Positions 17,497-25,879 of a stretch of DNA of 64,000 nt are shown here, one piece after another (positions within the stretch are counted from its first letter, which is position 1; each line of letters begins with the position of its first letter). The position numbers and the translations under genes were made by a program. The stretch comes from Rahnella inusitata_A. Lineage in GTDB: Bacteria; Pseudomonadota; Gammaproteobacteria; Enterobacterales; Enterobacteriaceae. The stretch is from contig NZ_CBCPJJ010000001.1 of NCBI RefSeq assembly GCF_965118895.1, forward strand, positions 124,001 to 188,000, given 5' to 3'. Under the pieces are notes generated by a model. The model was given only the letters and a program-made list of their open reading frames with translations, was not told the DNA's origin and did no database searches.

Positions 17497-17669
17497 TCTT
17501 TGTCCATGACTTAGGGCTCAGCCAAATACGCATACAATTACGCGGTTGACTGTAAAAGTTCATGCGCTGACAATTCAGCCGCTTAATGTTTTGACTACAA
17601 TGAGAATGCAAAAAACTCACATTTGTCTCATTTATCTGCGCAATTCGCGTAACTGAATACTGGGAATTT

Positions 17670-18437
17670 ATGGAAGCCTATCTACAACATCTGGTCGCTC
17701 AGTCGGTGGGCTTTGCTTTAATTATCGTCGCTGTCGTGGCATTTTTCGAATCGCTGGCGTTGGTCGGGCTGATCCTGCCCGGCACGGTGATGATGGCCAC
17801 GCTCGGAACGCTGATCGGCAGCGGTCAGGTCGGCCTGTACGAAGCCTGGCTGGCGGCCGGACTCGGCTGTTTCCTCGGCGACTGGGCATCTTATTTTATC
17901 GGACGTGGATTCAAAGAACCGCTGCACCGCTGGCGTTTCCTTCAGCGCTATCAGTCCTTACTGGATAAAACCGGTTACGCCCTCGATCGCCACAGTTTTG
18001 CCACGGTGATTTTAGGACGCTTTATCGGCCCGACGCGCCCGCTGGTGCCGCTGGTCGCCGGTATGCTTAATCTGCCGCCGTATAAGTTTGCGCCGCCGAA
18101 TATTGTCGGCTGTATCACCTGGCCGCCGGTGTATTTCCTGCCGGGGATCCTGGCGGGTGTCGCCATCGACATCCCCGCCAGCCATAACAGCGGCGTATTC
18201 AAATGGATGCTGTTTATCAGTGTGATGCTGATCTGGCTCACTGCCTGGCTGGCGTGGCGCTGGTTCCGCGCCGGTAAGGGCTCGCCGGACATGATGACCA
18301 AATGGTTGCCGCTGACGCGATTAAAAGTGGTGTGCGTGCTGAGCGTGGTGGCGACGGTGGTCAGCATTGTGATGCTCAGCAAGCAGCCGATGATGCCGGT
18401 TTACGGCCATCTGTTGTGGAAAGTGATCACCCGCTGA
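17670..18437 (+). CDS. yabI: DedA-family inner-membrane protein YabI
   Basis: The 255-residue protein belongs to the DedA/SNARE-associated superfamily, several members of which are undecaprenyl-phosphate or phospholipid flippases. The family marks are FFESLALVGLILPGTVMMA near residue 25, GDWASYFIGRGF near 70 and the re-entrant-loop motif GRFIGPTRPLVPLVAGM near 113, with four to five other hydrophobic segments. The length is that of E. coli YabI (254). Its last 11 bp overlap the convergent thiQ. In E. coli the araBADC genes lie between polB and yabI; here only about 300 bp of non-coding sequence does. Confidence 0.93.
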   Translation: MEAYLQHLVAQSVGFALIIVAVVAFFESLALVGLILPGTVMMATLGTLIGSGQVGLYEAWLAAGLGCFLGDWASYFIGRGFKEPLHRWRFLQRYQSLLDKTGYALDRHSFATVILGRFIGPTRPLVPLVAGMLNLPPYKFAPPNIVGCITWPPVYFLPGILAGVAIDIPASHNSGVFKWMLFISVMLIWLTAWLAWRWFRAGKGSPDMMTKWLPLTRLKVVCVLSVVATVVSIVMLSKQPMMPVYGHLLWKVITR

Positions 18438-19134
18438 TCGGGCTGATGCCTAACACTTTGGCTTCCGGCGCGCTGCCGTCCACCAGCGCCTGCGTCGGCC
18501 CGTCGTAGAAAATTCTGCCATCGACCACCAGCAGCGTGCGCGGAGCAATCCGCGCCGCGTCATCCAAATTATGCGACACCATCAGCAGCGTCAGATTACG
18601 CTGCCCGCAGACCTTATCCAGTAAGTTCAGCATTTCACTGCGCAGCGCCGGATCGAGCGCCGAGAAAGGTTCGTCGAGCAGCAAAATTGGCTGGCTGCGC
18701 AACAGACAGCGCGCCAGCGCCACCCGCTGCCGCTGACCGCCGGAAAGCTGCGACGGCAGACGATCCAGACAATCGCTCAGCCCGACCTGTCGGGCAATCT
18801 CCTCCAAATCCCGCTTTTGCTGCGCGCTGAGTTTTAGCCCCGGATGTAACCCCAGCCCCATGTTCTGACGCACGGTCAGATGCGAGAACAGATTGTTCTC
18901 CTGAAACAGCATCGACACCGGACGTCTGGCCGGCGGTGTCACGCTGTGATCGTCGCCGTTGAGCAAGATCTGTCCGCTCACTGGCGCGAGAAAACCGGCA
19001 ACCAGGCTCAGCATGGTACTTTTCCCCGCACCGCTCGGGCCGAGGATTGCCACGCGTTCGCCCGAGCCGATGCGTAAATCAAAGCGCATCGGCAGATGCT
19101 CGTACAGATAAGTCAGTTTATTCAGCGTCAGCAT
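18427..19134 (-). CDS. thiQ: Thiamine ABC transporter, ATP-binding protein
   Basis: The 235-residue ATPase drives uptake of thiamine, TMP and TPP with ThiP and ThiB. All ABC motifs are present: Walker A GPSGAGKST (about residues 33-41), Q-loop LFQENNLFSHL, signature LSGGQRQR (about 129), Walker B LLLDEPFSALD and the switch His in MVSHNLDD. It overlaps the end of thiP by 17 bp and converges with yabI, overlapping it by 11 bp. The length is 232 in E. coli. Confidence 0.96.
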   Translation of the reverse strand: MLTLNKLTYLYEHLPMRFDLRIGSGERVAILGPSGAGKSTMLSLVAGFLAPVSGQILLNGDDHSVTPPARRPVSMLFQENNLFSHLTVRQNMGLGLHPGLKLSAQQKRDLEEIARQVGLSDCLDRLPSQLSGGQRQRVALARCLLRSQPILLLDEPFSALDPALRSEMLNLLDKVCGQRNLTLLMVSHNLDDAARIAPRTLLVVDGRIFYDGPTQALVDGSAPEAKVLGISPISG

Positions 19135-20728
19135 GGCGGCCCGGCAGTTTCTCGATCAGGGTAAATAACAGGAAGCACAGCAGCAGTAATAACAGTGCGG
19201 TTACCGCGCCGTCCTGACTGCGGTAGGAACCGATCTGCTGATACAAATAAAACGGCAGCGTGCGAAAATTCTCGTTGCCGAACAATGCGATCACGCCGAA
19301 ATCCCCCAGTGACAGCACGCAGGCAAACGCCAGCGCCTGGGCAATAGGGCGTTTCAGCGCACCCAGTTCCACCCGGCGCAGCCGCTGCCAGCCGTGCATA
19401 TTCAGCGAAAGGCATAGCGGGTTGTAGCGTTCGGCCACGTCGCGCATTGGGTTATCCAGCACTTTTAACGCATAAGGCACCGCCATCAGCGCATTGGTGA
19501 GGATCACCAGCGGCCAGGGCGATTGCGGTAAACCGGTCGTATCGCCGAGCAGCAGGAAAAATCCGGTCGCCAGCACGATGCCCGGCATCGCGAGGATCAG
19601 CATACCGCTGAGATCCATCGTCTGTGCCCAGCCGTTAAGCTTGCGCAAACGCAGTTCGCGGCTGCTCCACAGCAACATCATGGTCAGCAGTACACAAAGC
19701 AATCCGCTGCCCAGTGCAATCCGCACTGACGTCCACAACGCCTGCCAGAGCGCGGCCTGTTGCAGAACGCTGACGGCGGCGCGATTCACACCATCAAAAA
19801 TGACTGCCAGCAGCGGCGGCAGGATCAGCAGCAGGGCAAGGCCGATCAGCACGCCGTCGGCGAGGCGGCGCGGCAGGGAATCATCAGGATTACGCCAGCG
19901 CTGAGCGTGCGTTTGTCCGACCGGCAGCGCCTGACTGAGTTTCTGGCTCAGCAACACCAGCGCCAGACAGCAGAACAGCTGGATCAGCGCCAGCGTGGCG
20001 GCCCGTCCTAAATCGTAGTCATAACTGAGCGCCTGATAAATAGCCAGTTCAATAGTGGTCGCCTGCGGCCCTCCGCCGAGAGACAGCACGGTGGCGAAGC
20101 TGGCAAAGCACAGCATGAAGATCAGCGCCGCGGCAGGGAAAATCTGGCGGCGCAGGGCGGGCCATTCGACAAAGCGGAACTGCTGCCACGCGTTCATTCC
20201 CAGTTGCGCAGCGAGCTGGCGTTGTTCGACGGCGATATTCTCCAGCGCCTGCAACAACAGGCGGGTGGCGAGCGGCAGATTGAAGAAAATATGCGCCAGC
20301 AAGATGCCCTGTAAGCCGTAGGGTGAAAAATGATAATCCACACCGAGCCAGCCGCACAGCTGCGCCAGCCAGCCTTGTCTGCCGTAGACGCTGAGAATAC
20401 CAAACACGGCCACCAGCACCGGCAGCACCAGCGTCATGGCACATAAACGAAGTAGTAACTGACGGCCGGGAAAACGACGGCGGAACAGCGCCCGCGCCAG
20501 CAAAATCGCGGGCAGCACCGAGCAGAGCGCCGAAAGCAGCGCCTGCCAGAAGGTAAAACGGATCACATGCCAGAGATAGGGATCCTGCCAGAGCGAGGCG
20601 CCACTCATCTGCGGCGCATGACGCCACAGAGAGCCAAGTGCCAGCGCAGCCACCAGCAACATCGCCAGCGAGGCCACCGCGCCTGGCCACAGCCAGCGCG
20701 GGATCAACGGCTGACGGCGTTCTGCCAT
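19118..20728 (-). CDS. thiP: Thiamine ABC transporter, permease
   Basis: The 536-residue inner-membrane permease has two fused half-permease domains, each with about six membrane helices and an EAA-like loop for contact with ThiQ (the segment LAAQLGMNAWQQFRFVEWP in the first half). The start was set at ATG 20728 (MAERRQPLIPRW), which matches E. coli MATRRQPLIP, rather than the ATG four codons upstream. This start overlaps the thiB coding region by 25 bp, the same arrangement as in E. coli, so thiB-thiP-thiQ form one coupled operon under the TPP riboswitch. Confidence 0.95.
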   Translation of the reverse strand: MAERRQPLIPRWLWPGAVASLAMLLVAALALGSLWRHAPQMSGASLWQDPYLWHVIRFTFWQALLSALCSVLPAILLARALFRRRFPGRQLLLRLCAMTLVLPVLVAVFGILSVYGRQGWLAQLCGWLGVDYHFSPYGLQGILLAHIFFNLPLATRLLLQALENIAVEQRQLAAQLGMNAWQQFRFVEWPALRRQIFPAAALIFMLCFASFATVLSLGGGPQATTIELAIYQALSYDYDLGRAATLALIQLFCCLALVLLSQKLSQALPVGQTHAQRWRNPDDSLPRRLADGVLIGLALLLILPPLLAVIFDGVNRAAVSVLQQAALWQALWTSVRIALGSGLLCVLLTMMLLWSSRELRLRKLNGWAQTMDLSGMLILAMPGIVLATGFFLLLGDTTGLPQSPWPLVILTNALMAVPYALKVLDNPMRDVAERYNPLCLSLNMHGWQRLRRVELGALKRPIAQALAFACVLSLGDFGVIALFGNENFRTLPFYLYQQIGSYRSQDGAVTALLLLLLCFLLFTLIEKLPGRHADAE

Positions 20729-21687
20729 GCCTGGATCCATTCTGTGCGGTGAGTAGCGACATCCTGCGCGCTGTATTGCAGGGATTTCGCCGGCACCTTC
20801 AGTTGATTAAAGGCGTCAGGCAGCGGTGTGGCGATCACCGGATACATCCAGTTACCGGTCGGGATCACTTTCTGGAAATCGTCGGTAGTGACGAATTTCA
20901 TAAACTGTTCAGCCAGCTTCGGTTGCTTGCTGTTTGCCAGCTGGCCCGCCACTTCCACCTGCATGTAATGACCTTCGGTGAAATTGGCCGCCGCGTAGTT
21001 ATCCTTCTTCTCTTCGACAATGTGATAGGCCGGAGAGGTGGTGTAACTCAGTACCAGATCGCTTTCACCCTTGAGGAATAAGCCGTAGGCCTCGCTCCAG
21101 CCTTTAGTGACGGTGACGGTTTTCTTCGCCAGCTTCTGCCATTCTTGCGGCGCTTTATCGCCATAGACTTTTTGCATCCACAGCATCAGGCCCAGACCCG
21201 GCGTGCTGGTGCGCGGATCTTCGTAGATCACTTTCCAGTTCTGATCGCTGTTGATCAGCTCATCAAGACTTTTCGGCGGATTTTTTAGTTTGTTTTTGTC
21301 GTAGACGAACGCGAAATAGCCATAGTCGTAAGGCACGAATGTACTGTTATCCCAGCCGCCGGGTACGGTCAGTTTGGCATCGGTTTTCGGTGCCTGGGCG
21401 AAAAGCCCCGTTTGCTCTGCGGCCTGTAGCAGATTGTTATCCAGACCGAGCACCACGTCCGCTTTGCTATTTTTGCCTTCCATCCGCAGACGGTTGAGCA
21501 ACGACACACCGTCTTCCAGCGCGACGTATTTCAGTTCGCAGCCGCATTGGGCTTCAAAGGCTTTTTTGATAGCAGGGCCGGGGCCCCAGTCGGCAGAAAA
21601 TGAGTCGTAGGTATAAACCGTCAGGACCGGTTTGGCCGCGAAGGCCGGGGCAGACAGTAACAGCAGGCAGGGCAGTAATTTTTTCAA
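20704..21687 (-). CDS. thiB: Thiamine-binding periplasmic protein
   Basis: The 327-residue solute-binding protein captures thiamine and its phosphates in the periplasm. A TTG at 21687 is the best start: it follows GGAG with a 7-base gap and gives exactly the E. coli length with a normal signal peptide (KKLLPCLLLLSAPAFA). Upstream in-frame ATGs would add about 20 residues to the front of the signal peptide and lie close to the riboswitch. Mature-protein signatures are VLTVYTYDSFSADWGPG, FVPYDYGYFAFVYDKNKL and LVLSYTTSPAYH. First gene of thiBPQ. Confidence 0.94.
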   Translation of the reverse strand: MKKLLPCLLLLSAPAFAAKPVLTVYTYDSFSADWGPGPAIKKAFEAQCGCELKYVALEDGVSLLNRLRMEGKNSKADVVLGLDNNLLQAAEQTGLFAQAPKTDAKLTVPGGWDNSTFVPYDYGYFAFVYDKNKLKNPPKSLDELINSDQNWKVIYEDPRTSTPGLGLMLWMQKVYGDKAPQEWQKLAKKTVTVTKGWSEAYGLFLKGESDLVLSYTTSPAYHIVEEKKDNYAAANFTEGHYMQVEVAGQLANSKQPKLAEQFMKFVTTDDFQKVIPTGNWMYPVIATPLPDAFNQLKVPAKSLQYSAQDVATHRTEWIQAWQNAVSR

Positions 21688-21741
21688 CTTTGCGCTCCAA
21701 AAAAATAAAGGGGCAAAGGATTTTGAGTGAGCGAGGCACAG

Positions 21742-21855
21742 TCTCAAATCCCTCCGCCGGTATCAACCGGATCAGGTTCGACGGGTCTAAATCTCAGCCA
21801 AGCTTGCTCACGGCGTTTACATCGCTGCTTTAACAAGTTGGGCACCCCGTTGAGA
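21742..21855 (-). ncRNA. TPP riboswitch (THI element) of thiBPQ
   Basis: On the minus strand the closing helix P1 is TCTCAA with TTGAGA. Inside are the invariant blocks GGGGTGCC, GGCTGAGA and the thi box ACCCGTCGAACCTGATC followed by GATACCGGCGGAGGGA. The P3 arm is enlarged by about 40 nt between GGGGTGCC and GGCTGAGA. In E. coli the same leader also accumulates as the small RNA SroA. TPP binding is expected to reduce thiBPQ expression. The 54 nt between the riboswitch and the TTG start contain a T-rich stretch and the GGAG ribosome binding site, but no clear terminator, so translational control seems more likely. Confidence 0.95.
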
Positions 21856-21899
21856 ACGGATGTCATTCTAGAGATTAACGCGGCAATGCGATAGTCCGA

Positions 21900-23564
21900 T
21901 TAACTGTCAGGGGGCGCAAACCAGGCGGATTTAAAGTCGAACCAGCCAAGGGTGTTCATGCGCACGCCGCGCATACTGCGTTGCCCTTGCAGAACTAACC
22001 AGTGATGGAACAGCGGATGAATGTGATGGCTGCCGACCTGTTTCTGGCTCCATTCGGCCATGGAGAATTTGCCCGCGTGCCATAACGCGGCGTCCTCGCT
22101 CATGTCATTGCTAAAACAGTGCGCGGCTAACGGCAGCTCGAAGAAGGTCGCGAACAGAGAGAATTCCAGCGGCAGGGTGAAGTTGGCGCTGCCGAGCCAC
22201 ACATCGCTTTTCACCTCGCCCCGATGCCAGACGGCGTAATCCACAATCTGAATAATCAGTTCGATACCTTCCGCCGCCAGCAGCGGACGCAGTGCGTTAC
22301 AGATCGCGTGATGCTCCGAATGCTCGCTGTAAAACGTCAGCGTAATGTGTGTCAGACCCTGCGGTTTTATCGGGCGCGCCTGCGAATCTTTATGATGCCA
22401 GCGTGGCAACAGGCCGTAGGCCGGCGACCAGTAGCGCTGGTAAATCGGTTCTGCGGCGTTAAGTAATGCAATCGGGCTGAGCAGTTCGCAGAGCCATTCG
22501 CGGATGTCATCCTGCTGGCCGACCGGCGAACGCTGATCGAACAGCAAGAAATAGCAGCCTTCCTCCAGACGGCTTTCCAGCTCGCTTTTACCGGATTCAT
22601 CTGCCTGTAACTGCACGCCGGAATGGACCAGATCTTCAGTCAGCTCCGGGAGTACCCAGATATTCACTTCATCTATCAGCGCGCGGAAACCGAAATACTC
22701 GTCAAACGCGCGGATACGCAGCTGCGTTTTCTGATTGCGCACCACGGCGTAAGGGCCGGTGCCGACCGGATGGCGGGCAAAGTTGGGCAGCGACTGCCAT
22801 TCTTGCGGCAGGATCATGGCGTGAACGTTGCCAAACAGCCACGGCAGCCAGCGGTCGGGAGTCAGCAGATAGATATCGATCACATTGGGTGTGGGCGAGG
22901 AAACTGACGCGAGATTGCTAAATAACCGGTGATTCTGTTGCAGGCGGGTAAATGTGGCGATGATATCCGCCATCTCCAGTTCACGGCCATGATGGAAATG
23001 GATCGCCGGACGCAGATAAAACCGCCAGTGGAGCGGTGTGATTTCCTGCCAGTGGTGGGCCAGATCGGCTTCTACTTCCCCTTTTTCCTCATTTATGCGC
23101 GTCAGACCGCTGAAGATTTGCCGGGCGATGTGTGTTTCAGAACGGCGCAACATGGTGCCGGGCAACAGGTTAAACAGCGGACGATAATACAGCACGCGTA
23201 GAATGTGTTTGCCCTGACGGAAGCTGCGGCCTAACTGTGACAGCAGCATCTGGCGCACCTGCGTTTTATCCCCCACCAGTTGCACCAGTTGTTCTATTTT
23301 ATCTTGCTCGAGAAGCTCTTCGGCGCGCTGCTGCTGGAGCGCCAGCCCGGTATAAAGAAAGGTCAGTCTGGAGCGTTTGCCGCGTCCGGCTTCGGCATTC
23401 CACGTCAGCCAGCCCAGTTCCTGCATGGCGCTAAGCAACGAACGCATGTGCCGCCGTGAGCAGCTCAGGATCCCGGACAGCGCCTGCAAGGTCGTTTCGG
23501 TTTCTTCGCCGTGACAGGACTGCCACAACCGGATGAACTGTTGTTGTAAGCGCGGTGAGATCAT
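21900..23564 (-). CDS. sgrR: Sugar-phosphate stress transcription regulator SgrR
   Basis: The 554-residue protein activates the divergent sgrS gene when glucose phosphate accumulates. It has an N-terminal winged-helix domain (about residues 5-110, with LQALSGILSCSRRHMRSLL as the recognition region) fused to a solute-binding-protein-like domain of the SBP_bac_5 type (about 160-500, with RPAIHFHHGREL and LPNFARHPVGTGPYAV). This fusion is specific for SgrR. E. coli SgrR has 551 residues. It starts about 70 bp from the predicted start of SgrS on the other strand; E. coli SgrR represses itself at this shared region. Confidence 0.95.
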   Translation of the reverse strand: MISPRLQQQFIRLWQSCHGEETETTLQALSGILSCSRRHMRSLLSAMQELGWLTWNAEAGRGKRSRLTFLYTGLALQQQRAEELLEQDKIEQLVQLVGDKTQVRQMLLSQLGRSFRQGKHILRVLYYRPLFNLLPGTMLRRSETHIARQIFSGLTRINEEKGEVEADLAHHWQEITPLHWRFYLRPAIHFHHGRELEMADIIATFTRLQQNHRLFSNLASVSSPTPNVIDIYLLTPDRWLPWLFGNVHAMILPQEWQSLPNFARHPVGTGPYAVVRNQKTQLRIRAFDEYFGFRALIDEVNIWVLPELTEDLVHSGVQLQADESGKSELESRLEEGCYFLLFDQRSPVGQQDDIREWLCELLSPIALLNAAEPIYQRYWSPAYGLLPRWHHKDSQARPIKPQGLTHITLTFYSEHSEHHAICNALRPLLAAEGIELIIQIVDYAVWHRGEVKSDVWLGSANFTLPLEFSLFATFFELPLAAHCFSNDMSEDAALWHAGKFSMAEWSQKQVGSHHIHPLFHHWLVLQGQRSMRGVRMNTLGWFDFKSAWFAPPDS

Positions 23565-23666
23565 AAAAGAGGAACTCCATGGACGATCTTCATCAATTTA
23601 TCTTTCCTCATATTACTCCGATACTGTTTCTCAACGAAAGCCTGTTGTGAACACCCGGAGGTCATC

Positions 23667-23867
23667 ATGAAATGCACTTTGAATGCCCGTTTTTATCAGC
23701 GTTATTTCTCCGCTATCAGCAGCGCTGCCATTCAACGCAATGCGGCAAAAAATCATGCTGACTGGCTATCCTGGGTGCCGGTGGATTACCGGATGGATAT
23801 TCTTTCGAGGCTGACCCAGTGGGATATGGAGTCGCTGAGTGAGGAGCAATATCGTCAGCGGATCTGA
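23667..23867 (+). CDS. sgrT: Glucose uptake inhibitor SgrT (enlarged form)
   Basis: This 66-residue frame inside SgrS has a strong ribosome binding site (GGAGG, 6 bases before the ATG). It matches the two recognisable parts of E. coli SgrT (43 residues): RFYQRYFSA near the N-terminus (E. coli QFYQHYFTA) and WLSWVPVDYRMDILSRLTQW at 33-52 (E. coli WLRWLSVPQRLTMLEGLMQW). It carries an extra linker of about 13 residues between them, a longer N-terminus and a charged C-terminal tail. SgrT blocks the glucose PTS transporter PtsG directly. Identity as SgrT rests on these motifs and on location. Confidence 0.85.
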   Translation: MKCTLNARFYQRYFSAISSAAIQRNAAKNHADWLSWVPVDYRMDILSRLTQWDMESLSEEQYRQRI

Positions 23868-23926
23868 CCTTCTGCCCGCAGGCACGACCAAATTCGATTT
23901 TCTGAGTAATGGTGTAATTTCACCAG

Positions 23927-23953
23927 CCAGTGGGGTAACTCACTGGTTTTTTT
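23927..23953 (+). terminator. SgrS intrinsic terminator
   Basis: Stem CCAGTG (23927-23932) and CACTGG (23941-23946) with seven following Ts. As in E. coli, the poly-U tail is expected to be the Hfq-binding end of SgrS. Confidence 0.85.
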
Positions 23954-24045
23954 ATATCCATTTTTCAGAACCGCTCGAAACCCCTTAAAACTTAGCTACA
24001 CTGGGGGTCTTGTTTGTAAGACATTCATTTCTCAGGGACGACGTC

Positions 24046-25209
24046 ATGCCGAAACCTCGTATTAATGCCATTTATGTCACCTTTCTGGTGGTGTCCTTGC
24101 TGTGTGGTATTGCTGGCGCGTTACAGGCGCCGACGCTCAGCCTGTTTCTGACCAATGAAGTGAAAGTTCGCCCGTTGTGGGTCGGTTTCTTTTATACCGT
24201 CAACGCTATCGCGGGGATTGCGATCAGTTTTCTGCTGGCGAACCGTTCAGATAACAAAGGCGACCGCCGTAAGCTGCTGATCTTCTGCTGCCTGATGGCC
24301 ATCGGGAACAGTCTGGTGTTTGCCTTCAGCCGCGACTATCTGGTGCTGATCACCGTCGGTGTATTGCTGGCGGCGATCGGTAATGCCTCAATGCCGCAGC
24401 TGTTTGCGCTGGCGCGTGAACATGCGGATCGTTCGTCGAGCGAAGTGGTGATGTTCAGCTCGATGATGCGTGCGATGCTCTCGCTGGCGTGGGTTCTCGG
24501 CCCGCCGCTTTCTTTCATGCTCGCGCTTAATTACGGGTTTACGCCGATGTACCTGAGCGCCGCCGCGGTGTTTGTCGGCAGTATCCTGATGATTGTCTTT
24601 TTCCTGCCGTCTGTGCCGCGCGTTGAGCAGCCGGTGGATGAAAAAGTGGTGCCGGTCAGCGCGTGGCGCAATAAAGATGTGCGTTTGCTGTTCTTCGCAT
24701 CCTTACTGATGTGGACCTGCAATATCATGTACGTGATTGATATGCCGCTTTATATCACCAGCGATCTGGGCTTGCCGGAAGGGCTGGCGGGCTTGCTGAT
24801 GGGGACGGCGGCAGGGCTGGAAATTCCGGCGATGTTGCTCGCGGGTTATCTGGTCAAACGTACCGGTAAACGCAAGCTGATGTTATATGCGGTGGCGAGC
24901 GGGGTAGTTTTCTACGCCGGACTGGTTTTGTTCCAGTTCAAAGCCGCGCTGATGATCCTGCAGCTGTTTAACGCGATTTTCATCGGCATTGTGGCGGGTA
25001 TCGGGATGCTCTATTTTCAGGATCTGATGCCGGGTCGTGCGGGTTCAGCGACGACGTTGTTCACCAACAGCATTTCCACTGGCGTTATCTGCGCGGGTTT
25101 ATTGCAGGGCTTTATCGTCGAAAGCTTCGGGCATTATCCGGTGTACTGGGTAGCGACCGCGCTGGCGATTATCGCACTAGGCCTGATGTATAAAGTCAAA
25201 GACGTCTGA
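24046..25209 (+). CDS. setA: Sugar efflux transporter SetA
   Basis: The 387-residue major facilitator protein with about 12 hydrophobic segments exports sugars and sugar analogues. It shares with E. coli SetA GALQAPTLSLFL near residue 25, FYTVNAIAGI, the loop between helices 2 and 3 (RSDNKGDRRKLLIFCC), LMWTCNIMYVIDMPL and FQDLMPGRAGSATTLFTNSIS. The ATG at 24046 has the ribosome binding site AGGGA; the longer frame from 24010 lacks family support. In E. coli setA is transcribed together with SgrS. Here it also has a weak promoter candidate (TCGAAA, 16 bp, TACACT ending at 24002). Confidence 0.94.
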   Translation: MPKPRINAIYVTFLVVSLLCGIAGALQAPTLSLFLTNEVKVRPLWVGFFYTVNAIAGIAISFLLANRSDNKGDRRKLLIFCCLMAIGNSLVFAFSRDYLVLITVGVLLAAIGNASMPQLFALAREHADRSSSEVVMFSSMMRAMLSLAWVLGPPLSFMLALNYGFTPMYLSAAAVFVGSILMIVFFLPSVPRVEQPVDEKVVPVSAWRNKDVRLLFFASLLMWTCNIMYVIDMPLYITSDLGLPEGLAGLLMGTAAGLEIPAMLLAGYLVKRTGKRKLMLYAVASGVVFYAGLVLFQFKAALMILQLFNAIFIGIVAGIGMLYFQDLMPGRAGSATTLFTNSISTGVICAGLLQGFIVESFGHYPVYWVATALAIIALGLMYKVKDV

Positions 25210-25222
25210 ATGAGATGAAAAG

Positions 25223-25252
25223 AAAAACCCGCGAAAGTCGCGGGTTTTTTTT
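25223..25252. terminator. Bidirectional terminator between setA and leuD
   Basis: Stem CCCGCGA / TCGCGGG with a 3-base loop, flanked by AAAAA and TTTTTTTT, serves both convergent transcripts. Confidence 0.9.
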
Positions 25253-25266
25253 GCTGCCGGGCGCAA

Positions 25267-25869
25267 TCAGTTCATAAACACAGGCTGATTCTTCTCGTAA
25301 GCGGAGATATTTTCTTCGTGTTGCAGCGTCAGACCGATGCTGTCCAGACCGTTAATCATGCAGTGACGGCGGAAGCTGTCGATCACAAACGGATAGCTTT
25401 TATCACCGGCTTTGACCGTCTGCGCTTCGAGATCCACTTCAAAGGTGATGCCTTCATTGTCTTTCACCAGCGCGAACAGCTCATCAATTTCTGCATCACT
25501 CAGGGTGATGGGCAGCAACTGGTTGTTGAACGAGTTACCGTAAAAGATATCGGCAAAGCTTGGTGCGATCACCGCGTGGAAACCGTAGTCGGTCAGCGCC
25601 CACGGCGCATGTTCACGAGAAGAACCGCAGCCAAAGTTTTCACGCGCCAGTAAAATGCTCGCGCCTTTATAGCGCGGCTGATTCAGCACGAAATCCGGGT
25701 TAAGCACCTGACCGGCGTCGTCCAGAAAACGCCAGTCGTTAAACAGGTGTTGACCGAAACCGGTGCGGGTCACTTTCTGCAAAAACTGTTTCGGAATGAT
25801 GGCATCGGTATCGACGTTAGCGGCATCCAGCGGAACCACCAGACCAATGTGTTGGGTAAATTTAGCCAT
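25267..25869 (-). CDS. leuD: 3-isopropylmalate dehydratase, small subunit
   Basis: The 200-residue subunit pairs with LeuC to isomerise 2-isopropylmalate to 3-isopropylmalate in leucine synthesis. It has the swivelling aconitase-C fold, with NVDTDAIIPKQFLQ near residue 17 and the substrate-specificity region ILLARENFGCGSSREHAPW near 72. The length is normal (201 in E. coli). It is the last gene of leuABCD, 10 bp after leuC. Confidence 0.97.
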   Translation of the reverse strand: MAKFTQHIGLVVPLDAANVDTDAIIPKQFLQKVTRTGFGQHLFNDWRFLDDAGQVLNPDFVLNQPRYKGASILLARENFGCGSSREHAPWALTDYGFHAVIAPSFADIFYGNSFNNQLLPITLSDAEIDELFALVKDNEGITFEVDLEAQTVKAGDKSYPFVIDSFRRHCMINGLDSIGLTLQHEENISAYEKNQPVFMN

Positions 25870-25879
25870 GGTGTTTTCC

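Larger units (their letters stand above)
23634..23953 (+). ncRNA. sgrS: Small RNA SgrS
   Basis: Divergent from sgrR and upstream of setA, this RNA contains the SgrT reading frame and, at its 3' end, the SgrS pairing region: CTGAGTAATGGTGTAA (23902-23917) against E. coli CTGAGTATTGGTGTAA. It ends in the stem CCAGTG / CACTGG and seven Ts needed for Hfq binding. SgrS pairs with the ptsG leader around its ribosome binding site and leads to RNase E decay. The 5' end is an estimate, placed just after a possible -10 at 23622-23627. At about 320 nt it is longer than E. coli SgrS (227 nt), mainly because of the longer sgrT. Confidence 0.85.

Noticed and set aside
20049..20762. Open frame of 237 codons on the minus strand, Gly/Ala-rich
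   Set aside because: A shifted frame of thiP caused by high third-position GC; thiP itself carries the conserved permease sequence.
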